Origin: Thermocatellispora tengchongensis
Lineage (GTDB): Bacteria; Actinomycetota; Actinomycetes; Streptosporangiales; Streptosporangiaceae
Assembly: GCF_014202315.1 (NCBI RefSeq)
Contig: NZ_JACHGN010000020.1
Span: forward strand, 155,391-219,390
Direction of reading: 5' to 3'
DNA: 64,000 nt
Of the stretch, positions 19,369 to 27,905 are shown piece by piece. The first letter of the stretch is position 1. Each line of letters begins with the position of its first letter. The position numbers and the translations under genes are program-made. The notes under the pieces are model-generated. The model was not told the DNA's origin, ran no database searches, and saw nothing but the letters and a program-made list of their open reading frames with translations.

Positions 19369-20373
19369 TCATCGTTTAGCAGGTATCGATTGTGAATCGT
19401 TCAGGCGCCCGGCCAGCCATGCCAGCTTGACCACCTCGTGCTCGGGGCCGCCGCCCTCGTGGTCGTTGAACGGGTACACGCTGATGTGCTTGCCGGTCGC
19501 CGGCATCTCGCAGCGCGCTCCGTAGTGGTTGAACGCCGCGTACACGGTGGACGGCGGGCAGATGCGGTCCATCAGGCCGACCGAGAAGAGCGCCGGGGCC
19601 GTGGCCCGTCGGGCGAGGGTGGCGCCGTCGAAGTAGGACAGCGTGCGCATCACGGTGCCGGCGTGCCCGCGGTGGAGCTTGGCGTACCTGGTGATCTCCG
19701 CGTACGGCGGCTGGTCGGTGAACGTGGCGGCGCGCGGGAAGTCGCACAGGAACGGCACGTCGGGCATGACGGCCAGCAGGTCCGGGACGAGGCCGGCCAC
19801 GGCGAGGGCGATGCCGCCGCCCTGGCTGGTGCCGGTGACCGCGACCTTGGACGCGTCCACCGCCGGGTGGGCGCGGATCGCCGCCACCGCGCGCACCGCG
19901 TCGGTGTACAGGCGGCGGTAGTAGTACCGCTCCGGGTCGAGCACGCCGCGGGTGAGGAAGCCGGGCGCCGCGACGTCGCCGGTCGCGGGGTGGGGGTCGG
20001 GCGTCTCGGTCCCCTGGCCGCGGGTGTCCATGACGAAGTGCGCGTAGCCGGCGCACGCCCACAGCCGCTTCTCGTGGGGCACGCCGCGCCCGCTGCCGTA
20101 CCCCAGGTACTCCACGACGGCGGGCAGCGGGCCGGTCCTGGTCACCGGCAGGTGCAGCCATCCCCGGACGGGGTGGCCGCCGAAGCCGGCGAACGTGACG
20201 TCGAAGGTGTCGATCGTCGCCAGCCCGTTCGCCACCGGCTCGGCCGTCGTCGCCAGGCCGAAGCCGTCGTTCTCGGCGAGCGTCTTCGCCCAGAACGCGT
20301 CGAGATCCGCCGGCTCCGGCAGGGCCGGCAGGTACTGCTCGAGCCGGTCCTGGGGGAGGTCGAATTGCGCCAT
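19369..20373 (-). CDS. Acetyl-xylan esterase/cephalosporin-C deacetylase family (AXE1-like) esterase
   Basis: 334-residue alpha/beta hydrolase, no signal peptide, so it acts in the cytoplasm. The nucleophile Ser sits in GTSQGGG, the Asp in VGLMDRICPPST and the His in YPFNDHEGG; the segment YLGYGSGRG near residue 90 forms the family oxyanion site. Members remove acetyl groups from xylo-oligosaccharides and other acetylated sugars. Here it would deacetylate imported fucose- or xylose-containing oligosaccharides. It is preceded 17 bp upstream by the amidohydrolase stop, with an operator straddling the junction. Ends 48 bp before the GntR gene. Confidence 0.88.
   Translation of the reverse strand: MAQFDLPQDRLEQYLPALPEPADLDAFWAKTLAENDGFGLATTAEPVANGLATIDTFDVTFAGFGGHPVRGWLHLPVTRTGPLPAVVEYLGYGSGRGVPHEKRLWACAGYAHFVMDTRGQGTETPDPHPATGDVAAPGFLTRGVLDPERYYYRRLYTDAVRAVAAIRAHPAVDASKVAVTGTSQGGGIALAVAGLVPDLLAVMPDVPFLCDFPRAATFTDQPPYAEITRYAKLHRGHAGTVMRTLSYFDGATLARRATAPALFSVGLMDRICPPSTVYAAFNHYGARCEMPATGKHISVYPFNDHEGGGPEHEVVKLAWLAGRLNDSQSIPAKR
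19384..19390. promoter_or_regulatory. Possible weak GntR site (TATCGAT) near the regulator gene
   Basis: The core TATCGAT lies ~64 bp upstream of the GntR start, inside the last codons of the esterase gene. Only the core matches the stronger sites at 20386, 21314, 25065 and 26450. It may mediate autoregulation, but the match is short. Confidence 0.35.
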
Positions 20374-20385
20374 CGTCCACCAATC

Positions 20386-20398
20386 ATCGCTTATCGAT
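20386..20398. promoter_or_regulatory. GntR operator upstream of the esterase
   Basis: ATCGCTTATCGAT, 11 of 13 or better match to the sites at 25065 and 26448. It overlaps the stop codon of the amidohydrolase gene and ends 13 bp from the esterase start. Confidence 0.7.
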
Positions 20399-21251
20399 CA
20401 GAGCATCGAAGCAAGGGCTCCGGACCGTTGTCAACCGGAGCCGCCAGGCCGTAGACGCGCTCGGCGGTCGTGCGCAGCACGCGCAGGCGCTCGGCGTCGC
20501 TCAGCGCGGCCAGCCCGCGCCGCGCGAGCCGCAGCGACTCGCCCCGCGATCCCCGGGGCAGGCAGATCGGCCAGTCGGAGCCGATCACGCACCGGTCCGG
20601 GCCGAACGCCTCGGCCGCGTACGCGACCAGGTCTGCCACCCGCTCCTCCGGCACGCCGTGCTGCTGGGTGAGCAGGCCGGAGATCTTCATGATCACGTTC
20701 GGTACGCGGGCCGCCCGCCGCACCTGCTCGCGCCACTCGCCCGGGTCGGCGGTGCCGAGGTTCGCGGGGTTGCCGAGGTGGTCCACGATCACGGTCAGCG
20801 CGGGATGCCGGGCGGCGACCTCGGCGGCCACCCGGACGGCGGCGTGGTGGAGGTTGAGTCCGAGCGCCACGCCGAGACCGGCCAGCGTGGGGACGAGCGA
20901 CCGGGCCGAGGGCGGCGTGGCGTCCCAGGACGCCCCGCCGAGGCGCATCCCGTTCGGGCGTGTCTGTGCCAGGAACTCCGCGAAGCGCGCCGGGCCGAGG
21001 CCGGCGCAGGAGTTGAGGTTGCCGACGTGGCCGGCGATCAGGTCCGGGTGGCGCAGGCGCAGGTCGCGCAGCAGCACGTTCTCGCCGCGGTCGCCGCGAG
21101 AGGACTCGACCAGGATGGTGCCGGTCAGCTCCAGGTCCGCGCCCGACTCGGCCAGGTCCTCGGCGGTGAACGTCCGGTGGTACGGCGTCCCCGGCCGGAT
21201 CCAGGGATATCCGCCATCGAGATCCCACAGGTGGGCATGGCAGTCGATCAC
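20391..21251 (-). CDS. Amidohydrolase-2 family protein, L-fuconolactonase-like
   Basis: 286 residues starting at the GTG at 21249-21251, with GGAG five bases upstream; a longer frame begins at 21284 without such a site. The N-terminus VIDCHAHLWDLDGG holds the metal-binding HxH, ILVESS and NLNSCAGLG follow, VIVDHLGNP supplies the next His, and VIGSDWPICLP gives the conserved Asp. This is the COG3618 pattern seen in L-fuconolactonase, L-rhamnono-lactonase and 2-pyrone-dicarboxylate lactonase. The neighbouring aldo-keto reductase and fucosidase favour hydrolysis of L-fucono- or a similar 6-deoxy-aldonolactone. It diverges from the 21344 gene across an operator. Confidence 0.82.
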   Translation of the reverse strand: MIDCHAHLWDLDGGYPWIRPGTPYHRTFTAEDLAESGADLELTGTILVESSRGDRGENVLLRDLRLRHPDLIAGHVGNLNSCAGLGPARFAEFLAQTRPNGMRLGGASWDATPPSARSLVPTLAGLGVALGLNLHHAAVRVAAEVAARHPALTVIVDHLGNPANLGTADPGEWREQVRRAARVPNVIMKISGLLTQQHGVPEERVADLVAYAAEAFGPDRCVIGSDWPICLPRGSRGESLRLARRGLAALSDAERLRVLRTTAERVYGLAAPVDNGPEPLLRCSDR

Positions 21252-21313
21252 GTCGTCTCCACGGGGTTTCTCGTGTATTGACACACCGATTGGGGCTTAT
21301 GAAGATTCTAGTC

Positions 21314-21326
21314 ATCGGCTATCGAT
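21314..21326. promoter_or_regulatory. GntR operator in the amidohydrolase/toroid-protein divergent promoter
   Basis: ATCGGCTATCGAT, followed by GAACGAT so that ATCG and CGAT flank the core symmetrically. It lies 18 bp upstream of the rightward ATG at 21344. Confidence 0.7.
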
Positions 21327-21343
21327 GAACGATTGGTGTTCGC

Positions 21344-23236
21344 ATGCACATCTCACACCCGCCGGCAGTGCGGGCGAGCCGCGTCCTGACGTCCCCGCCA
21401 CGGTGGGCGGGCCTGCAACGGGAGCTGTTCGCCGCTCAGGACAAGGCGTGGCGGATCTTCTCCGACCGCTACACCGAGGGCGACGGGCGGCTGGTGTTCC
21501 GCGACACGCTGGGGCAGGGGCTCGACGGCCGCGACGGCGTGGACGACTTCTACGAGGCGTTCTTCAACTGGCCGACCCTCTACCTGCTCGGCGGCAGCGC
21601 GGACGTGCTCGCCGCGGCGCGCCGGCACTGGCGGGGAGTCACCCGCCAGTTGACGGAGATGGGCATGCTCGTGGACGGGTTCGAGCGCGGCTACGACTGG
21701 TTCCACCAGGGCGAGGGCATGCTGCTGTTCTACGGGCTCTGCATGGCCGAACCGGACGACGGCGAGCTCAGGGAGCTCGCCGGGCGCTTCGCCGACCTCT
21801 ACCTGCCCGGCGGACCCAACTACGACCCCGGGCACCGGATCATCCGGGCCCCGCACAACGGCGCCGCGGGGCCCCGCTGGGGCTTCAGCGACCACGACGT
21901 GTACTTCCCGTGGAGCCTGGCGCTGCGCCCGTACGGGCTGCCGCTCGACTGGATCGCCGAGGCCGCGCCCTTCGACGAGCTGGCCGCCGACCCCGAGCGG
22001 GCGCGCGCGTACGGCCGGGTCATGTGGGACCGCATGGGACGCGGCGACACGATCGTCAACCTGGCCGCGACCGGCCTCGTCACCAACGCCTACCTTCTCG
22101 GCGGCGACCCGCGCCACGCCGCGTGGGTGGTGGAGTACACCGGCGCCTGGCGGGAGCGCCTGGACGGCCGCGAGGTCGTGCCGGACAACGCCGGGACGCA
22201 CGGGATCGTGGGGGAGCACCTGGACGGCCGTTGGTACGGCGGGCACTACGGCTGGTCGTGGCCGCACGGGCTGCCGCCGGTGGGCACCGCGGCGATCGTC
22301 GGCGCGGTCAACGCGACGCTGCTGACCGGCGACCGGTCGTACCTGGAGCTGGCGCGCAACCCCCTGGACGTGGTGCTCCGCCACGCCGCGCCGATGCGGC
22401 CCCGCGAGGTGTCCACGATCACCAAACGCTGGCGGCCCCACCTGCGCGGGCTGGAGGGCGAGCCGACCCTGCTGGCCCCGATGCGCCGCGACGACTCCGG
22501 CTGGTTCGACCACAACGTCATGCCGACGCAGTTGCCCGTCGCCCTGTGGCAGTTCAGCCGGGACCCCGCCGACCGGGAGCGCATCGACCGGCTGCGCGTG
22601 GGGTCGAGCTGGGACTGGACGGCGGTGCACACCCAGCGGACCAAGGAGGAGTCGGGCCACGAGGAGCCCTGGTACGAGTACCTCGCCGGCCGCAACCCCG
22701 GCTTCCCCGAGCGCATGCTGCAAAGCGCCATCGACACCTGCGCCGAGCGGGTCGAGTCGATCGAGAACGACCCGGTGGACCCGGCCGTCGGCCCCGACGC
22801 GTTCGGCATCCACGACTGGCAGGACCGCAACCCGGTCGTCACCGAGGCGCTCCTGCAACTGACCACCGGCTCCCCGCAGGTGCTCTACAACGGCGGCCTG
22901 GCCCAGATGCACGTGCGCCACTTCGACGCCGATCATCGCCGTCCCGGGCTGCCCCCCGGCGTGGCGGCGCTCGTCTCCGCCATCGACCCGGACCACACCG
23001 TGGTCGAGCTGGTCAACCTCGGCGCCGCGCCGTGCTCGCTCGTGGTGCAGGCCGGCGCGTTCGCCGAGCACCGCATCCACACCGTCCGCGCCGACGACGA
23101 GGCGCCCCGGCCGGTCGAGGGGCCGTACGTCGGCGTGCGGCTGCCGGGCGCGACGCAGGTGCGGCTGACGCTGACCATGACGCTCCGCGCCGGGAGACCC
23201 ACCTACGCGGCCCCGCCGTGGGAGATCGCGCGATGA
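21344..23236 (+). CDS. Unrecognised 630-residue protein, probable (alpha/alpha) toroid carbohydrate enzyme
   Basis: I do not recognise a named family. The protein has no signal peptide and is therefore cytoplasmic. Residues ~40-560 are helix-rich with aromatic and acidic patches (FDRYTEG-like start, FNWPTLYLLGGSAD, RGYDWFHQGEGMLLFYGLCM, GHYGWSWPHGLPPVG, WEYLAGRNPGFPERML-like segment), reminiscent of (alpha/alpha)6 hydrolases and lyases. The last ~70 residues look like a beta-sandwich (DHTVVELVNLGAAPCSLVVQ). The gene is coupled by ATGA overlap to the aldo-keto reductase and has a GntR operator, so it belongs to the deoxysugar pathway. A glycoside hydrolase or lyase acting on an imported oligosaccharide is an inference. 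Confidence 0.55.
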   Translation: MHISHPPAVRASRVLTSPPRWAGLQRELFAAQDKAWRIFSDRYTEGDGRLVFRDTLGQGLDGRDGVDDFYEAFFNWPTLYLLGGSADVLAAARRHWRGVTRQLTEMGMLVDGFERGYDWFHQGEGMLLFYGLCMAEPDDGELRELAGRFADLYLPGGPNYDPGHRIIRAPHNGAAGPRWGFSDHDVYFPWSLALRPYGLPLDWIAEAAPFDELAADPERARAYGRVMWDRMGRGDTIVNLAATGLVTNAYLLGGDPRHAAWVVEYTGAWRERLDGREVVPDNAGTHGIVGEHLDGRWYGGHYGWSWPHGLPPVGTAAIVGAVNATLLTGDRSYLELARNPLDVVLRHAAPMRPREVSTITKRWRPHLRGLEGEPTLLAPMRRDDSGWFDHNVMPTQLPVALWQFSRDPADRERIDRLRVGSSWDWTAVHTQRTKEESGHEEPWYEYLAGRNPGFPERMLQSAIDTCAERVESIENDPVDPAVGPDAFGIHDWQDRNPVVTEALLQLTTGSPQVLYNGGLAQMHVRHFDADHRRPGLPPGVAALVSAIDPDHTVVELVNLGAAPCSLVVQAGAFAEHRIHTVRADDEAPRPVEGPYVGVRLPGATQVRLTLTMTLRAGRPTYAAPPWEIAR

Positions 23237-24138
23237 CCGTCGTCCTGCCCCGGCTGGGCCTCGGCACCGCCCCCATCGGCAACCTCTTCCGCGAGGTGAG
23301 CGAGGAGGACGCCGCCGCCACGGTGGCCGCGGCCGCCCGCGAGGGCCTCACGTACTTCGACACCGCGCCGCGCTACGGCCACGGGCTGGCCGAGGACCGG
23401 CTCGGCCGGGCCATCGAGACCGCGGGCGTCGCCGAGCCGGTGATCTCGACCAAGGCCGGCTGGCTGCTGCGGCCGGGGGAGCGGGTCGTGACCGACTGGA
23501 CCGAGCGCGGCATCCGCGAGTCGCTGGAGTCGAGCCTGCGGCGGCTGCGCCGCCCGGCCGTCGACATCCTGTACCTGCACGACCCGGACGACTTCGCCGA
23601 CGAGGTCCGCCGTACCGGCTATCCCGCGGCGCGCAGGCTCCGCGAGGAAGGTCTGGCCGGGGCCGTCGGATTCGGTATGAACCACTGCGAACCGCTGGCG
23701 GCGTACGTGGCCGAGTTCGAGGTGGACGTGGTCCTCATCGCCGGACGGTTCTCGCTGCTCGACCACGACGCGCTGACGACCCTGCTGCCGCTGTGCCTGA
23801 AGACCGGCACGGCGGTGGTCGTGGGCGGGGTGTTCAACACCGGCCTGCTGGCCGACCCCCGTCCCGGCGCCATGTTCCACTATCGCGAGGCACCCGCCGG
23901 CGTTCTCGCCCGCGCGCAGCGGTGCCGCGCGGTCTGCGCCGAGTTCGGGGTTCCGCTCGCGGCGGCGGCGATCCGGTTCCCCTACCTGCATCCGGCCGTA
24001 CGCTCCGTCGTGGTCGGCTGCCGGTCGGCGGACGAGGTGAGCCGGAACGCGGAGTCGGCGCGGACGGAGATCCCGCCGGAGCTGTGGCACCGCCTCGCCG
24101 AGGAGGGCTTCGTCCCGCCGGAACTGCTGGAGGCGTAG
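23233..24138 (+). CDS. Aldo-keto reductase, L-fucose/D-threo-aldose 1-dehydrogenase-like
   Basis: 301 residues, start overlapping the previous stop (ATGA). The NAD(P)-binding barrel opens with LPRLGLGTAPIGNLF, the phrase shared by D-threo-aldose 1-dehydrogenases and pyridoxal/galactose dehydrogenases. The catalytic tetrad is visible: Asp and Tyr in YFDTAPRYG, Lys in ISTKAG, His in YLHDPDD. In the oxidative fucose pathway this enzyme turns L-fucose into L-fuconolactone, the substrate for the divergent amidohydrolase. The exact sugar cannot be read from sequence. A strong terminator follows immediately. Confidence 0.87.
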   Translation: MTVVLPRLGLGTAPIGNLFREVSEEDAAATVAAAAREGLTYFDTAPRYGHGLAEDRLGRAIETAGVAEPVISTKAGWLLRPGERVVTDWTERGIRESLESSLRRLRRPAVDILYLHDPDDFADEVRRTGYPAARRLREEGLAGAVGFGMNHCEPLAAYVAEFEVDVVLIAGRFSLLDHDALTTLLPLCLKTGTAVVVGGVFNTGLLADPRPGAMFHYREAPAGVLARAQRCRAVCAEFGVPLAAAAIRFPYLHPAVRSVVVGCRSADEVSRNAESARTEIPPELWHRLAEEGFVPPELLEA

Positions 24139-24177
24139 AAGACCCGCCGGGCGGCCACGCGTCGCCCGGCGGGTCTT
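24139..24177. terminator. Bidirectional intrinsic terminator
   Basis: A perfect 15-bp stem (AAGACCCGCCGGGCG with its complement) and nine-base loop, starting right after the aldo-keto reductase stop and ending with TCTT. It separates two convergent genes and could serve both. Confidence 0.85.
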
Positions 24178-24191
24178 GCGTCCGGGGCCCG

Positions 24192-25034
24192 TCAGCCCGC
24201 GTCGCGGGCGGCGAGGTACTCCTCCAGGCCGGCCCCGGTCAGCGGGTAGTAGTCGGACAGCCGGCCGCCCTCGTCCAGACGGCGGCGGGCGAACTCCTCG
24301 CGGTCCTGGTGCAGCAGGGAGTCCTCGGCCAGCGCCAGGGCGCTGCGCTGCGGCACGACGACCGCCCCGTCCTCGTCGGCGACGATGAGATCGCCGGGTG
24401 TCACCAGCGCGCCGCCCACCCCGACCGGGACGTTGAAGGCCGAGGGGAACAGCTCCGTCTGCGAGGCGTAGTGCGGCGTCACGCCGGTGCACCAGATCGG
24501 CACGCCCAGGGCGCGCACCCGCGCGGCGTCGCGCACCCGGCCGTCGACCACGATGCCCGCGCCGCCGCGCAGCTTGAAGTAGCGGACCAGCATGTCGCCG
24601 AGGCAGCCGGTGAAGTGGCTGGCCTGGGCCGACACGACGAGCACGTCGCCCGGCCTGATCGACTCCAGCACCGCCCACAGCGCGGTCTTGCGCTCGGCGT
24701 CCTCCTGCTCGCCGCCGGAGAAGACGTCCTCGCGCTGCGGCAGGAACTGCAGCGTCACCGCGCCCCCGGTGATCCGCACGTCGGGCTCCCGGTGCAGCGG
24801 CACGGGGCCGTCGATGAAGGTGCGGGTGATGCCCATCTGGTGGAGCTTGGCGCAGGCGGTGGCCGCGCTCACGCCGGCGAGCGCCTCCACCATGCGAGCG
24901 GCCGGCCGGACGAAGGGCGAGGACTGCGCCGGCCCCAGCATCGTCTCGTACGTCTCCGTCCCTCTCTCTGGTTCCGTCCCCGTCTCTGGCTCCGTCTCCG
25001 GCTCCGTCTCCGCGCCGTGCCCGTTCGTGTTCAT
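24192..25034 (-). CDS. RraA-family aldolase-like protein (4-hydroxy-2-oxoacid aldolase type)
   Basis: 280 residues. I choose ATG at 25032-25034 with GAGG six bases upstream. An N-terminal tail of repeated Glu-Thr-Glu-Pro units (~7-30) precedes an RraA fold (~45-270): SAATACAKLHQMGI, PGDVLVVSA, the signature VVDGRVRDAARVRALGVP, and VTPGDLIVADEDGAVVVP. The conserved R-D pair typical of HMG/CHA-type pyruvate aldolases is present, unlike the pure RNase E inhibitor RraA. In context it may cleave a 2-keto-3-deoxy sugar acid to pyruvate and an aldehyde such as lactaldehyde. Divergent from the fucosidase gene with an operator between. Confidence 0.75.
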   Translation of the reverse strand: MNTNGHGAETEPETEPETGTEPERGTETYETMLGPAQSSPFVRPAARMVEALAGVSAATACAKLHQMGITRTFIDGPVPLHREPDVRITGGAVTLQFLPQREDVFSGGEQEDAERKTALWAVLESIRPGDVLVVSAQASHFTGCLGDMLVRYFKLRGGAGIVVDGRVRDAARVRALGVPIWCTGVTPHYASQTELFPSAFNVPVGVGGALVTPGDLIVADEDGAVVVPQRSALALAEDSLLHQDREEFARRRLDEGGRLSDYYPLTGAGLEEYLAARDAG

Positions 25035-25064
25035 TCGATGCCTCACCCAACAACGTCGACAATT

Positions 25065-25077
25065 ATCGCCTATCGAT
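25065..25077. promoter_or_regulatory. GntR operator in the RraA/GH29 divergent promoter
   Basis: ATCGCCTATCGAT, identical over 13 bases to the left part of the palindrome at 26448-26465. It lies 30 bp upstream of the RraA-type start and 53 bp upstream of the fucosidase start. Confidence 0.75.
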
Positions 25078-25130
25078 GGTAGATGTAACTGCCGACCGGC
25101 GAGGGCTGTCAACCGTGGGAGGAGACGCCA

Positions 25131-26390
25131 GTGTCAGCTAGGTCGACCCAGTGGTTCGAGGCGGCGCGGTTCGGATTGTTCGTCCACTTCGAGCTCTACA
25201 GCCTCGCCGCCCGGCACGAGTGGGTGCGCAGCCGCGAGGCGATGCCGGACGCCGACTACGACCGCTACCTGGAGCGGTTCGATCCCGATCTGTTCGACGC
25301 CGCGGCGCTGGCCAGGGCGGCGCGCGACGCCGGGATGCGTTACGCGGTGCTGACCGCCAAGCACCACGACGGCTTCTGCCTGTTCGATTCCGAGCTGACC
25401 GGCTACACCTCGGCCCGGGTGGCCGGGCGGGACCTGGTGGCCGAGTTCGCCGAGGCGATGCGGGCGGAGGGGCTGCGGGTGGGCCTGTACTACTCGCTGC
25501 TGGACTGGCGGCACCCCGACTTCACCATCGACCGCTACCACCCGCTGCGCGACAGCGTGCCGCCGGAGGAGGCCGCCGGGCGCGACATGGCGCGCTACCG
25601 CGCGTACATGCACGGGCAGGTGCGGGAGCTGCTCACCGGCTACGGCCCCATCGACCTGCTGTTCTTCGACTTCACGTACGCGGAGAAGGGGCCCGCCGAC
25701 TGGGGCGCGGAGGAGCTGATGGCGATGGTCCGCGACCTCCAGCCGCGGATCATCGTCAACGACCGCCTCGGCATCCCGGGCGACTACGTCACGCCGGAGC
25801 AGTACCAGCCCGACCGGCCGCTCACCAGGGACGGCGCCGAGGTCATGTGGGAGGCGTGCCACACGCTCAACGGCTCGTGGGGGTACGACCGCGACAACCA
25901 CGACTACAAGGATCCGGCCCTGCTGGTGCGGATGCTCGTGCAGTCGGTCGCCTGCGGCGGCAATCTGCTGCTCAACGTCGGGCCCACGGGACGGGGCGCG
26001 CTGGAGCCGCGGGCCGCGCACACGCTGCGCGCGATCGGCGCGTGGACGTCCCTGCACGCGCGGACCGTGCACGGCGCCGGTCCGAGCGCGTTCGAGGCCC
26101 CGCCGAACACCCTCTACACCCAGCGGGGCGACCGCCTCTACCTCCACCTGCTCACCTGGCCGCTCAAGCACGTCCACCTGCCCGGCCTCGCCGGGCGCGT
26201 ACGGTACGCGCAACTGCTGCACGACGGCTCGGAGGTGCGCTTCCACGAGCTGGACGGCGGCGACCACGAGCACAACAACCTCGCCCCGCCCGGCCGGCCG
26301 CCGGGGACGCTCACCCTGACCCTGCCCGTCGTCCAGCCGGAGGTGACGCTCCCGGTGGTCGAGCTGGTGTTGCGCGACGAGGGGCGCTGA
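25131..26390 (+). CDS. GH29 alpha-L-fucosidase-like, cytoplasmic
   Basis: 419 residues, GTG start behind GGGAGGAG. The barrel carries the family motifs AKHHDGF (~77-83), the nucleophile DLLFFDF (Asp180), EACHTLNGSWGYDRDN and LLNVGPTGRG. The early motif that usually reads HWG is H19-F20-E21 here, whereas the paralogue at 47795 has the canonical HWG; Trp and Gly are normally near the fucose-binding site, so substrate choice may differ. No signal peptide: it would act on imported fucosides. It leads a rightward run toward the importer at 26661, separated by a perfect operator palindrome. Confident in family, less so in substrate. Confidence 0.87.
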   Translation: MSARSTQWFEAARFGLFVHFELYSLAARHEWVRSREAMPDADYDRYLERFDPDLFDAAALARAARDAGMRYAVLTAKHHDGFCLFDSELTGYTSARVAGRDLVAEFAEAMRAEGLRVGLYYSLLDWRHPDFTIDRYHPLRDSVPPEEAAGRDMARYRAYMHGQVRELLTGYGPIDLLFFDFTYAEKGPADWGAEELMAMVRDLQPRIIVNDRLGIPGDYVTPEQYQPDRPLTRDGAEVMWEACHTLNGSWGYDRDNHDYKDPALLVRMLVQSVACGGNLLLNVGPTGRGALEPRAAHTLRAIGAWTSLHARTVHGAGPSAFEAPPNTLYTQRGDRLYLHLLTWPLKHVHLPGLAGRVRYAQLLHDGSEVRFHELDGGDHEHNNLAPPGRPPGTLTLTLPVVQPEVTLPVVELVLRDEGR

Positions 26391-26660
26391 CGTCGCCGGG
26401 CGGGGCGCACGAAATGGCTCTTGAACAAGTGAGGTCGGCGAAATAACATCGCCTATCGATAGGCGTTAGACGCTAGGAATTCGGCGTGGCGCCCGGAGAG
26501 GACGGCGGATGAGGTCCACGCAGATCTCCGCCGGTGTCAGCGCCGCCACCGCCTCGCCGGCGACACGACCCTGAGCCGGTGCGGGTCACGGAGCGAGTCC
26601 GAGGACGACAACTCGATCATCTGTCCGATCTACGCGACGCAAGGAACGAAAAAGAGGCAC
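26391..26660 (+). promoter_or_regulatory. Promoter region of the second sugar importer
   Basis: A 270-bp non-coding gap. It holds the perfect operator palindrome at 26450-26465 and, next to the ATG, the purine-rich AAAGAGGCAC ribosome site. It is richer in A/T than its neighbours near 26440-26480, as expected of a promoter. No further structure seen. Confidence 0.55.
26450..26465. promoter_or_regulatory. GntR operator, perfect 16-bp palindrome
   Basis: CGCCTATCGATAGGCG is fully symmetric and gives the best view of the regulator's site; the others keep the left half and TATCGAT centre. It lies ~195 bp upstream of the binding-protein start. Confidence 0.8.
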
Positions 26661-27905
26661 ATGAACAGGTGGCGATTGCTGGCGGCCGCGGCGACGGCCC
26701 TGGTGTTATCGGCGACGACGGCGTGTGGCGGCGCCGGCGGCACAGGCGGCGAGCCCGGAAAGACCACGCTGCGCATGATCGTCAATATCACCCCCAACCT
26801 CACGGAACAGTTCTGGACCGGGCTGTTCGACCTCTACGAGGCCAAGAACCCGGGCGTGACGGTGCAACTGGAGCTCACCGGCACGATCGAGGCGGAGGCC
26901 AAGCTGCGGCAGGACCTGGCCGCCGGCGACCCGCCGGACATCGCGCAGCACGTGGTGCCCACCCCGGAGACGGCCGAGCTCTTCGTCGACCTGTCCGGGG
27001 AGGCGTGGGCGGCCAAGACCCCGCTGTACGAGGAGTACGCCATCGGCGGCAAGCACTACGTCGTCGGTGTCGGCGAACAGATCCAGTCGCTGGTCTTCTA
27101 CAACAAGAAGGCCTTCGCCGAAGCCGGCGTGGATGCCACGAAGATCCGCACGATCGCCCAGTTCGAAGAGGCGATGGGCAAGCTCAAGAAGGCCGGCTAC
27201 GTGCCGTTGCAGACGGCCGGCCAGTGGGTCACCGGGGCGCAGTTCACCATGCTCGCCGATGCCGGTGTGCTCACCGCGGACCCCGAGTGGACGGTCAAAC
27301 GCAAGAAGGGCCAGACGACGTTCGCCGGCAGCGGCTACATGCGCTACTACCAGCTGTACGAGTCGTGGCTCGACAAGGGGTTCATCGACAAGAGCTCGCT
27401 CGGGCTCCAGTACCCCGACGGCCAGGCCGCCTTCCTCAAGGGCGACTCGGCCATGTACATCATGGGCTCGTACTTCGTGCCGGCGGCGGACGATGCGGGC
27501 AAGAGCGACGACATCGGGGTCTTCCCGGTGCCGTCCGACGGCGCCTACCCGCCCGGCCAGTTCGGCAACATGGCGCAGCCGTACACGGTGGTCGGCCAGT
27601 CCGAGAACCGGGAGGCGGCGATCGACCTGGTCGAGTGGCTGGTGACCGACGAGGAAGCCATCAAGATCCAGCTCGCGGCCGACGGCAACCTGCGCAAGGG
27701 GTTCGCCTACGACGTCTCCAGCCTCGGAGACGGCGTGCAGGCGATCCTCGACGAGGCGCCGTTCGTGATCGTCAAGCAGGGCGAGCGCCAGCCGGTTCAG
27801 GGCTACGCCGAGGAACTGAACACGCGGATCCAGTCCCTGTTCACGGGCTCCTCGGCCGGTGACGTCGCGACGAAGCTGGATCAGTGGTGGGACTCGCAGG
27901 GCTGA
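26661..27905 (+). CDS. Sugar ABC importer 2, binding lipoprotein (CUT1)
   Basis: 414 residues. The signal peptide ends in the lipobox ATTAC-G (Cys ~22). The mature part follows family 1 solute-binding proteins: TLRMIVNITPNLTEQFW, AAGDPPDIAQHVV, LVFYNKKAFAEAGV, and AAFLKGDSAMYIMGSY. A leucine TTA codon occurs at 26706-26708 in the signal peptide, rare in such GC-rich genes. The GntR operator upstream and adjacent fucosidase suggest a fucose-containing ligand. Two permeases follow and no ATPase. Confidence 0.92.
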   Translation: MNRWRLLAAAATALVLSATTACGGAGGTGGEPGKTTLRMIVNITPNLTEQFWTGLFDLYEAKNPGVTVQLELTGTIEAEAKLRQDLAAGDPPDIAQHVVPTPETAELFVDLSGEAWAAKTPLYEEYAIGGKHYVVGVGEQIQSLVFYNKKAFAEAGVDATKIRTIAQFEEAMGKLKKAGYVPLQTAGQWVTGAQFTMLADAGVLTADPEWTVKRKKGQTTFAGSGYMRYYQLYESWLDKGFIDKSSLGLQYPDGQAAFLKGDSAMYIMGSYFVPAADDAGKSDDIGVFPVPSDGAYPPGQFGNMAQPYTVVGQSENREAAIDLVEWLVTDEEAIKIQLAADGNLRKGFAYDVSSLGDGVQAILDEAPFVIVKQGERQPVQGYAEELNTRIQSLFTGSSAGDVATKLDQWWDSQG

